Origin: Paramacrobiotus metropolitanus
Lineage: Eukaryota > Tardigrada > Eutardigrada > Parachela > Macrobiotidae
Reading direction: 5' to 3'
NCBI RefSeq assembly: GCF_019649055.1
Contig: NW_026570268.1
Span: forward strand, 930,001-994,000
DNA: 64,000 nt
Part shown: piece after piece, positions 54,835 to 64,000 of the stretch
How positions within the stretch are numbered: position 1 is the stretch's first letter
Layout: every line of letters starts with the position of its first letter
Made by a program: the position numbers and the translations under genes
The notes under the pieces: model-generated
What the model was told of the DNA's origin: nothing
Database searches by the model: none
Seen by the model: only the letters and a program-made list of their open reading frames with translations

Positions 54835-56899
54835 ATGGCAGGTGCGGAGTCGTTAACACTCCCGTTGTCCCAGCCGTCTAGTTCCAGTGCCTCTCCCCCG
54901 CGTGACGCCGCCATTTGGACCGAAGCGCGCACTCCCAACGGCAAGGTACGTCCCTCTCGGTTGTTGTTTGCGTTCTCCGTACTGGCGTTGGTGACTTTGC
55001 CATCAAAAGGGGTTCTTCACGAATCACGTTATTAACCAGCATTTTATCGTAACTAGTTGTTAGAGTTTTTCTAAATTTTCCCTTAAAAATATTCTTGCGG
55101 CCTTGCCTGTATATGTCCCAAGTTGCTCAGTTGTTCAGCCAATTTTTTCCTGAGAATCTCAACTGAGTTATTTAGTGACTTGGACCAAGTCACTAAATAA
55201 CTCACTTGGTCCCTTTGATTTTGATAGCCTGTAATTTGTACAATTAATTTTCTAGCGCGGCATTTTGTGTTGATTTTTTGTAGAGATGTTTTTAATGCTG
55301 AATTAATGTCGCTTGTGCAGTTTGCCGATTTGCAGTCCTGCACTGATGCATGTTTTTTTGCAAAATTATTTTTAGAATTTTTAAAAAAAATTGTTTCTGG
55401 TTTTTTTATCGACTACTTTTAACTCGTGTTTTTAATATTTTTAGATTTAGTTTTCTTCAGATTTCTAACCAAATTCTTATTTTCTTAACGCTGCAGTGAT
55501 GTGCTGTATTTTCTTTTAATGGGCAACAGCCAATGCACATATCGGTATGCTTCCGCAGGTTTACACTAATTAAAATGATTAAATTTTAATTAAATGATTA
55601 ATTTATGTTTTTAAAATGAGTAATTTATGTTTTTATGTAATTTTGTGCAGGTATATTTTTGCAAGTACATTCTGGCGGAGACGGCCTGGAGTCTCCCCGT
55701 GGGCGCCCGCGTCTACACCCCCCAGGCGCCCCCCTCCCCCGCCCTCCCTCCGGACCCGGTCCACCCCCCGCCCCTCCCCATCCCCGCGGCGGCGGTGACC
55801 CGCGATCTGTCCGGCAGCAGCAGCGACAGCGTGCAGATCGTCTCCACCAAACGCCCCCTGCCCGCCTCCTCCCCGGCCTCCTCCCTCTCCCCGCCCGCGG
55901 CGGCCGCGGTCCCGCCGCGCAAGAAATGCCGCGTGCCCTGGCGCCAGAAGCGGATGGGCCCCTCCGACACGGCGGAGATTGATCTGTACGGCAACCGGCC
56001 GTCCGACTACCGGATGGGCAGCTCGCAGACCATCGTCCTGCACGCGTCTGATTCGGAATCTGAGCCGGAGAATGCGGCGGAGGGCAGCGGGTCCGGGAGT
56101 GGGGATGGGAAGGAGCCAAAGGGGTTTGTCAGTCCCCCGGCGTCGCAGCGCAAGCGGCCCCTGCAGACCAATACCTGCAAAGTCTGCCAGCGGGTAAATT
56201 ATTCAATTCTTTTTAATAATTATTTTGCATTTAATTTTGAATAATTGAATTTAAAATGAATTAATTTAATTTGAGAATCGAGTTTTTCAATTAATATTTG
56301 TGAATACAAAAAGCATTATATTTAGTATTTTCAGATTAGAATTTAATCATTGAACTGTTGGAATTTTTGAATATTTGTTTTCAATTTTAACCATTAATAT
56401 TATGAATCTGCTATAGCTCAGTTTTTTAATATTATGAATTTGCTATATTCGCTATTAAATTTTTCTGAATAAACGGATAATAGCGCTTATTTTTTAGAAA
56501 TTTAATTTATTATCGAAAGATTGGTTTTTCTGGAATTAAAAGTTGCTTCACTGAAGCCTAATCTTGGCCTCTTAAATAAATATTAAATAAAAATTCGTTT
56601 GTTAAAAAATTTAAAACAAATCTGGTTTACGGATTTTTGGCAGACAAGGAACAAAAATTAAATTAGACAAAATCGAAATTTTGCGGTTTTTGCAGTATTG
56701 GCGCAACGAAGACGAGCGTTTGCCGGGCCAGTTGGCGACGAAGCACGTGGCCTCCTGCAAGATCCACGGCAACAAGCGCCGACCGCCCAACACGCCGGAG
56801 AACTTTTGGAAGCAGGCGCAGTTGACGCCGCCCAAGAATCCCGTCAAACCGCCCGTCTACGAGTACGAGAAGCGCCAATACCGCAAACGCAACTCCTGA
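54835..56899 (+). CDS. RBBP8: Compact CtIP/Sae2 C-terminal-domain protein
   Basis: Three exons: 54835-54945, 55651-56193 and 56696-56899, all phase 0, 285 residues. The C-terminal domain matches the CtIP/Sae2 pattern. It has a Cys pair (NTCKVCQRYW), then LATKHVASCKIHGNKR and the signature PPNTPENFW, then a basic end (EYEKRQYRKRNS). CtIP family proteins activate MRE11-RAD50 for end resection and hairpin opening in double-strand-break repair. The middle is Pro/Ala/Ser-rich with basic PPRKKCR, a likely nuclear signal, and an acidic Ser segment (SDSESEPENAAEGSGSGSG) suited to kinase control. It is much shorter than vertebrate CtIP, and I see no N-terminal coiled coil for tetramer formation. Its start, MAGAESLTLPLSQPSSS, is plausible. 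An unrelated protein that borrowed this domain is the alternative. Confidence 0.75.
55165..55203. repeat. Perfect 39-bp palindrome in a CtIP-like gene intron
   Basis: Arms 55165-55183 and 55185-55203, GAGTTATTTAGTGACTTGG and its exact complement, with a one-base centre (A at 55184). Confidence 0.95.
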
Positions 56900-58111
56900 A
56901 CGCTGATTTCTGCATGGCACTGTTTTCGACAGTATTACTAACCTTTTTGCTCAAACCACTGGATCGTTGATTTCTCCTGCATTTTTTTTATTTTACTGGT
57001 ATTTTCTCGCGTCGTTTGTTTTGATTCTGATCCGTAGAAACTGGACAGTTGTTGGTGATTTTATCGGGGAAGTGGGCGCGGCTTAATCCGCAGTAGTAAT
57101 AATTAATTGCCATTTAATATAAATTAATTATTATTGGTAGTAAATTATGGAAATTTTATTCGGAAATTTATTGCTGCGTTATTCATGTTGTTTTCTGGGA
57201 TATTGGATATAATAACGACGAAACTGGTGGATGGTTACGGATTTTTATTAGCAGCTTGTAATTAAAACCGTCTATGGAAAATAGTCAGTCTGTTAAATAC
57301 AATAATAAAATAATTAATTTTTGTTTCTTATAAAATAATATCATTTATTGGCAGTAATAATGGGCATTTATTGGGAAATTAATTGCAGAATTTATTTTTC
57401 CCATATTAAATTTGATTTAAAATTACGGAAGAAATCAATTGTAAAATAAGTATAAAAATAATAAAACAATTATGAAAAATCCATAATAATTTTATAAAAA
57501 GGCACTAAAAATTCTTTTGACTACATCCAAAAAATTTCTGGCGGCCAAAACCTGAACAAATTCAATAATATCAGCAATAATAAAAAACCTAAAAATTCTG
57601 GAAAAAAATTCGAAAAAAATCCTGAAAAATACATTCTTAACGACGAAATCGTTTTGATGGTTCGCAAATTTAATTTCCGCTGGTATGCAGCAGTCATCAT
57701 GTAAATAAAGTCATCTATGGAAAACAAATGGGTCAATCTGTAAAATATTCAAAAGCTGAGAGAGAGAGAGGAAAAAAAACCGGAGAAGTACAACAGAAGA
57801 AATTCCGCTGGGTGAAAATGACAAAAAACAGCAATTAATTCCTAAATCTGCCAAGCTAAGTAAATCACAAGGAAAAAGCATCACATCACGCGTCCGTGGC
57901 TTCCCGCTCGCTGCGCTCGTCAACCGCAACCGCCCGCATATACAACAAAGCCTATTACAATTTCAGCAAGAACAAAGCGGCGATGAAAATTAATCATAAA
58001 TTTCTAACAGCGTGTGAAGTCAGGTCGGCGATGAAAACGGATGATGGGGGGCTGGCGACGTTCTGCACTAGAAAAACTATGTAGAAACCACAACAAGATA
58101 ATCCCGGATCC
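56900..58111. other. Convergent 3' flanks, no gene
   Basis: AT-rich sequence between the CtIP-like gene (plus) and Elongin A (minus). Only short ORFs; a short GA-rich run near 57760. No RNA gene recognised. Confidence 0.5.
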
Positions 58112-61100
58112 TCAGCGGAAACGATTCTTCAAATCCTTCAGCGTCTTCGCCATCATCGGCGCTGCACACACAATAACAAATCAATATACTAATTTATTCT
58201 GAATTTTTTATACATTTATTTAGGTAATTCCATTTTTATTGTCACCGTTATTTCTGTACTAAAGTTCCCATTTTTTTCCAAAAAAGTTAACTATTTTATT
58301 ATTAAAGTTAATTTAAAATATTTTACACTAATTCGAAGGACTTCAGATAAACTGATAAATTATTAGTAAATGCTAAATTAATAATGATTAAAACAAAAAA
58401 TAATTAAATTAAAATCTGGTATATATTTGGCTATAGAAATGCCTGTTGATTTCCGGTATAATAATCTTTTAATTTTATTCAGCTTCCATTTACCGGCTTT
58501 ATTTTCGTTACTCTACTGTTTATTTTATTTATAGTTGTTTCTTTACGAGAACGTCTTTTTAGTTGTACAGATTCAGCTTTTATATTTTTTTTGGCTATTT
58601 ATTTGAACAGATTGTATTTCAACTACTTTATGAATTATTCGGTTCATTTTTTTATTTTCTAAAATTCTTAATAGCGGTAAATAATAAAAATAAAGCAAAT
58701 TAAATTTTTAAAATAAACTGAGTGAGTTTATTTGTTTACCTGATTTTTTGCCGGTGGAGGCGGACGAGGAGGTCCGGGCCCCGCCCCCTCCGCCGCTCGA
58801 GGTGCCGGCCGAGCCCCAGCCGCGGTTGCGGGCGGGCGCGGGCGGCACGGGCATGGAGCGGATGGCGGCGCGCGCCTGCGAGGTCTGCGCCAGGCGGGTG
58901 AAGCGCGGACCGCCCTTGCGCAGCAGCGACCCGTCCAGCACCGCCACCTTCGTCTGCCGCACTGCACAACACACACCAATCAATCCAAATGAACATTTTC
59001 ATGCAATTGCAATTGCACACGCACCTGGCGCCGCGCGGGCCTCCGTGTTGGCCTTGATCTTCGTCCGCAGTTCCTGCAGTTTACTCTCGCGCTCGTTCAG
59101 CTTCCTCTGCAACAACACCAACAGTCAGAAAATAATACTAGAAACGCGCTATAACAAAAATACAACATTTAATATTCAAAAACGAAACATCCCATGAAAA
59201 CTTAGAAAATACCGAAAAAATCAATCATAAAAGATGAGAAAAAAATACAGGTAAGTAAAGTTATAGTATACTATATAAAATCAACAGAAACAAAACTCCT
59301 TAATAAATTAAAAAGTACTGGAAAAAATCCTTATAAAACAGCACTACGTGCAATGAATTAATTCTGTTGCAGGGCATCTATGTGTAAAACTGACCTTCGT
59401 ACTGAAGCCCGTGCACTACGTTATATTAACCATAAATAATAACAATAAGAAATCCGTAATGATTCAGAAAACAGGGGGAAATGCAATAATTAAAATAGCG
59501 ATGAGAATACTTAAAATTCTGCAGATCATTTCAAGGAATTCTGGCGATAAGTATTGGAAGAAATTCCCGTATGTTGCAAGAGAGAACGGTTGCTGAAAGC
59601 GGCCAGCTTACCGCGTACAGATCGCGCCAGCACTCGTCCTCGTCGTCCAGTTCGGCGGCACGGAAGTCCTTCTCGCAGTGCTTGATCCACAGCTCGTCGG
59701 CGTCCTCGACGAGATGCGGGTTGTGGTGCTCCAGCGTGCGCAGCTGCGGGGCCGTGCAGGCCTCCAGCACCGGCTTGATCACGTGGTACGGCACCGGGCC
59801 CATCTCCTCGATTTCTAAGCACACACGCATGTTCACCAACGTTCAGCGGATGTCAAAACAGCCACTACCGCCGCTCACCGTCAATGTGATCCATCAGGAC
59901 GCGGATGCAGAGGTCCACCAGTTTCGGTACTGCAACCAAAACCTCCTTTTTTATTTCCTTTCGTCAACAAAAACAACAGCACAAAAAACAAAGCAAGAAA
60001 AGTTTTCAATTAATAAAAATTCATCGTTTTAAATCAACGCAAAACTCTAAAAAAAATCGATCAGTTTAATATATTTAACGAACAGGTGGCAAGAAAACAC
60101 TAGTACAAAAATCTTAATTAAAAAAATTGCAGAAAACCCAAATTTTAAAGCCTGAAATGAATAAAAGTCCAATTAAATTGAGCAAGTAATCCCGGAGCAA
60201 CTGCAGATACTTGTGTGTTTATTCGGTCGGTTGAATAAATAAATTAAATTCACAGGAACGCAATAAACAAACGATCAGCCTAAGAAAACTGAGAGAAAAA
60301 TTAAATTTTCGCGTTACATATTAAACCTAATTTAATATGTAATTAAATAATTTTTCAGTTTAAATTTTTCTGCCAACTGGTTATTTATTTGATTTATTTT
60401 ACAGGAAATTCTTTTATTTTTCAACGACCGACCTTGAACGAAGGCCCGCTGACGGGCGCGGCCCGAGAAGACCTGCGTGCGGCCTTTGCGCGAGGTAATG
60501 GCGTAGGCGTCGACGGGGCTGACGGCGGCCAGGGCCGGCGCCGGACCGCTGCCGGCGTAGCCGTCGGCGGCGCTGGACAGCAGACTGCTGATGTCGGGGT
60601 CGTCCAGACACGGCAGCTTGGCCAGCGATTCGTCCAGGGCCGATGAGGGGGAGGGGGCGCGCTTGCGGGAGGAGGAGGCGCTGCTGCTGGCCGGGGGACT
60701 GCGGCGCTCCGGCGGGCGGGGCGCGGCGGCGGCCACCGGCACCGAGATGGACTTCCACTTGATGATCAGGTCGCGCGCCGCCCCGCCCACCTCGTCCGGA
60801 CGCTTCCGCAGCCCGTTGACCACCTTCCCGATGCCCGTCTCCTGAAAACACACCATGCATTCGCCCAGGAATAAGGTTGAATACAGTCGTTGTATACATA
60901 TTAATATTATTATTAATCTGCAGTATAATTATCTGTGTTATTTTATTACTGTAGCCGCCCGCACAAGTTGCCCCACAGAGTGAGGTATACGGATATTTGG
61001 CCTCACATTGCTCGCTGTTCAGCGCAGTGTGTGCAGGGAGAAGGCAGCGGCCGGATCCGCCAATGGAGCAACTTGTGCGGGCGGCTACAGTACACTTCTG

Positions 61101-61974
61101 TCCATGTTCATTTGTATTTATTTTGTTCGATCAATATTTGCATTGTTTTTGTTATGCAGTTATTTCTTATCATAATGGGAGTGTCTAAGTTTAGATAAAG
61201 CAAGATAGCTGTTAATGGATACACCATTCTGATACGAATAATAATATCTGATATCAGCGCAAAACCCTGAACAGGCAGTGCTGCCACTGTGAGCACGCAT
61301 TAAAATTTAAACTTTCCAGTTTTTACTTTTTTATTTGCTTCTCAAACACGAGTAAATCATGTTTTTCTCCTTTTGGTGCAAAGGGTAAATTAGCAAGATA
61401 AGTTCCAATATCAATCGCAATAGCTGAATAAATCCTTTTAAATAGGAAAATTTTTATCCGTATTACATAATATGATAATCTAATAATTAATACCAGTACC
61501 AATCTATCACACTGGCACCACCAAAGACACGTTAAATTCCTAGGAAAAAATGCTGAAATAAAATCAGCAAAATTCTGCGTCATCCAGTACCTGGCCTGTA
61601 TAATTTTCTCAAAATTGTTTTGACTCGGTTAATGCCAAATGATCATAAATCAATAAAATCATAAAGCAAATACGCAGCACTGAATCCTATGGTAACAACC
61701 CCAACACAGGGATCTGCTGAACAACATGATGAAACTCACCTTCAAGCAGAAGACGCTCATCTCCAGCTCATCCAGCCCCGAGAGGACCTTCAGCATCTGC
61801 AAAGGGACACGTGCAGCATGTCGCGAACCAGTGGCTGATGCAGAAAGCCTATAAGGCTAAACATGTTGAAACACGTTCAAACATGCTGACCTTGTGCTGG
61901 TCGTCGTTCTCGGCGTAGCGCTCCAGTTTGCGCTTGAGATACTCCACATCGGCCAGCAGATCGTGCTCCTCCAT
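58112..61974 (-). CDS. ELOA: Elongin A (transcription elongation factor, Elongin BC adaptor)
   Basis: Eight exons on the minus strand: 61974-61891, 61796-61740, 60841-60433, 59929-59879, 59814-59612, 59106-59025, 58961-58740 and 58161-58112. All in frame, 385 residues. It stimulates Pol II elongation and, with Elongin B/C and Cul5, ubiquitinates stalled Pol II. A TFIIS N-terminal domain spans exons 1-3 (LKVLSGLDELEMSVFCLK, then ETGIGKVVNGLRKRPDEVGG and LIIKWKSI). A Ser/Pro-rich linker follows. The BC-box is KLVDLCIRVL, then EMGPVPYHVIKPVLEACTAP and the F-box-like DELWIKHCEKDFR. A short helix (RKLNERESKLQELRTKIKA) and the conserved end PMMAKTLKDLKNRFR close it. It is about half the vertebrate length, the linker being shorter. 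The exon at 59879 is only 51 bases, but it carries the BC-box and is supported by phase on both sides. Confidence 0.93.
60947..61092. mobile_element. 146-bp MITE with perfect inverted ends
   Basis: Ends 60947-60971 and 61068-61092 are exact reverse complements (TACTGTAGCCGCCCGCACAA plus GTTGC). If the outer TA is a duplicated target site, the inverted repeats are 23 bp starting CTGTAGCC, as in Tc1/mariner-type elements. The internal 96 bases have no coding capacity. It lies in the second intron of Elongin A. Confidence 0.85.
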
Positions 61975-62146
61975 TCCAGTGGATCCAGGCGCAACGTTGA
62001 AGAGGGAATCAACAGGCAGTAATCCAACCACAGCGCCCTCACGACGTCATCGCTCCCCTTTGCAGTGATTTCTTATCAGGCACAGGCTGTTTCGCGGATG
62101 ATGAAATACACGGTTCCGTGGATAAAACGAATCTTCAAGGTATCTA

Positions 62147-62154
62147 TGACGTCA
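62147..62154. promoter_or_regulatory. Full CRE-type site upstream of Elongin A
   Basis: TGACGTCA, 173 bases upstream of the Elongin A start codon, a position where such sites act in promoters of broadly expressed genes. Confidence 0.4.
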
Positions 62155-62490
62155 GTGAACTGGTTGGTGGTCGGTTAACGGATGTCAGAGGGTGAGAAAT
62201 CGAGAAATCGGAAATGAAATCGCGACCAACGAACGACGTGCTCTGCTTGATTACACACAGCAGTCAGTCAGTCACAGACAGACGCAGCAAATTGCCAGGG
62301 CAGACTGCGCACACATTTGCAGTTGGCAACTTTGCCCTGCGCAGCATGCGGCTGACGCCACGTGGCCGCCGCCCGTATGTCGATCGACGCGTTTTCGTTA
62401 CGAGTACTGCATGCAGCTAGCGGGGGAAAGTTACGTGCTGACAAACCGTTAGTGAGCACTGAACAGTGCATGGTTTTCGTTTTGGCTAAG
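62155..62490. other. Upstream flank of Elongin A
   Basis: GC-moderate sequence with short ORFs only; no exon supported. Confidence 0.4.
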
Positions 62491-62665
62491 GCTATTTTGC
62501 CGCAGTATTCTACAGTGTGTCAAAATAGCCTTTTGCTATTTTGCCGCACACTGCGCTACAATAGCCTCTCGCTATTTTGCCGCATTATGCGCGGCACAAT
62601 AGCCATTTGCTATTTTACCGCACACTGCGTTATAATAGCCTTTTGCTATTTTGCCGCAGTGTACT
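62491..62665. repeat. Five-unit tandem array of hairpin-forming repeats
   Basis: GCTATTTTGCCGCA recurs at about 62491, 62535, 62571, 62609 (one change) and 62645, spaced 36-44 bases. Each junction reads AATAGCCTTTTGCTATT or close to it, a short self-complementary hairpin. Confidence 0.85.
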
Positions 62666-63430
62666 CGGTGTTACGGCTCGTACAGATAGCAAAAGTGCTG
62701 TGCTGCGGCCACTTATTAACACTCCCACTGTTGGCTGCCGATTCGGCAAGTGAAACCGCTATGTAGCCCGTAACGTTCATGATCGTTCTCCTCATGGTTG
62801 ACCTGCATTCCTGTAAAAACCGATTACCTTTTACATATAATTTCATTTATGATTCAAAAACATTTCCAAAGTGAAAATTTCAAACGAAGAAAATTCGAGA
62901 ACTTCCGACGGTGGAAGCAATCACAACCGCCCGGTGAGGCAACGCAATGCAGTTTTCATCTTGCAAATTTTTACAAATTCCCGTTTTTCTTCTTTGATTC
63001 CGTTCACAAAAACTGTTTTTTCTGTCTTCGTTCGGTTAAGAAAATAAGAATAAGTGGTGAAGAATCATTTCCAGTTGAAAATTTGCCGACTGGGAACCCT
63101 ACTGGCGCGAAATCACAATGTCTGCCTGTACGGCACCTAGGAATATTTCAATATGCAACGTCAATCGAACGTGGAATAGTGCGAGTGTTAAATTGCCTAA
63201 GTAATAAGCTTTAGCGACTATCGCAGTGAGATATAGATTGCCGCAGTACATAGTTTATTGTTAATTTTTGCGGCCGTCTCCTGAACCGCAAAAGACGTGT
63301 AATATAGGACGAACCACCACCAGAAGTAATCGCATCCAAGCATCGCGGCTAACTAGTCCGGTGTCGCCTGCACACAAAAACGGTGTGGTGGCTGGCCCGT
63401 CCTTTCTGCATATCCGGTGCAGTACACTGT
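62666..63430. other. No gene seen
   Basis: Mixed AT-rich sequence. The ORFs here are short and without recognisable motifs. Confidence 0.4.
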
Positions 63431-63720
63431 ACAGCAGGGGGTGATGGCAAACGCCGTTTTTCCGCCAATTCCGGCGATCTTCGTGTAGTATCCGAGCGGT
63501 TCCGTCTTCAGGTTGTTCTCTTTGCAGAACTACGGGACGATAAGCGAGGTCATGGCTCCGGGTTTCAGCGTCGCTTTGTCAGTGTTGTTTCCGATCATTA
63601 GCTCGCGTGTCCGGGCCGGCACTGCAATCGCTGGACGATGCTGAATCGGGCCCGGTATGGGCACCGGTCGCACAACCGTCTTCAACGGTATCAGCGACAC
63701 TTTGCCAGGTAGGTTCTTCA
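63430..63720 (-). pseudogene. Possible retropepsin-like remnant of a retroelement
   Basis: On the minus strand a frame reads GAMTSLIVP, a stop, then FCKENNLKTEPLG and IAGIGGKTAFA. This resembles the region after the catalytic Asp of retroelement aspartic proteases, including the later G-x-G-G turn. The Asp-Thr before the Gly is replaced (Lys-Pro), and an in-frame stop is present, so it is inactive. Upstream VPARTRELMIGNNTD looks like a linker seen in some retroelement polyproteins. No LTR, reverse transcriptase or integrase is seen before the window ends. Weak call by pattern. Confidence 0.35.
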
Positions 63721-64000
63721 TCCGCTAGCGGCCGGTCTATCCGCCGTTTGACTTCCCCATCTGACCAATGCAAATCTCTTCTACCGGTCGCATGGTCACG
63801 CTCCTTGGGGCCCGTTATCGTTCCGCCCGTGCTGCCGAATAAGGTCGGACGAAGCCATACGTACGATCTGCTACATCCCAATTGGCTCGCTACCGAGCGG
63901 TCGGGAATCTCGTTTCGGTTGGATAGTGTACCGGTCGTCCGTGCTGTCCAACGCGGCCTCGGCAGCAGAGCTACCTGGCCAACCAGCGCAAACGGTTGCT

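Noticed and set aside
1-64000. tRNA, rRNA or CRISPR features
   Set aside because: I looked for tRNA B-box-like GGTTCGAATCC patterns, rRNA cores and regular spacer arrays and saw none; the tandem repeats here have no spacers.

Overview
This is a eukaryotic (animal) nuclear window. GC-rich exons alternate with AT-rich GT..AG introns, and the proteins are recognisably metazoan: squalene synthase, mitochondrial seryl-tRNA synthetase, DELE1, RRP1, a CtIP/Sae2 C-terminal-domain protein, Elongin A and two GATA factors. The side-by-side GATA genes, the compact genes and a lineage-specific Tudor-like/F-box family suggest a small protostome. A tardigrade is my best guess, from general recollection of that family and of intron/exon style. 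I could not test it.

Layout. 0-1.4 kb: 3' end of an unrecognised basic, proline-rich protein gene. 2.5-14 kb: a fast-evolving accessory block with two Tudor-like/F-box genes (one on each strand), a decayed third copy, a duplicated secreted-protein gene (one copy broken) and two stray antisense fragments of a squalene-synthase exon. 14.8-17.8 kb: DELE1-like gene. 18.7-23.3 kb: SARS2 on the minus strand, with a leucine-rich-repeat gene nested in its 3.2-kb intron. 24-29 kb: complete squalene synthase on the plus strand, carrying a decayed 1.5-kb transposon with an Ulp1-like protease remnant in an intron. 29-35 kb: a degenerate minisatellite and a gene-free stretch. 35-41.6 kb: a classic two-finger GATA4/5/6-type factor. 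44.2-49.3 kb: a divergent second GATA gene whose two fingers both look like C-fingers. 50.3-51.3 kb: secreted glycine-rich protein (minus). 52-54.4 kb: RRP1 (minus). 54.8-56.9 kb: CtIP/Sae2-like (plus), head to head with RRP1. 58.1-62 kb: Elongin A (minus). 62-64 kb: a hairpin-forming repeat array and a retropepsin-like remnant.

Most genes are unrelated housekeeping genes, so this is a chromosome segment and not an operon-like system. The GATA pair is the one developmental cluster. Its upstream and first intronic DNA carries a strong excess of the nuclear-receptor half-site TGACCTTT: 11 exact non-coding copies in about 10 kb. Several otherwise good genes (DELE1, LRR gene, GATA-B, secreted copy B) carry small frame-breaking indels. 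These could be assembly errors, alleles or real decay, and should be resolved first. Exon boundaries were placed by hand from splice motifs, frame phase and family similarity; there is no transcript evidence.
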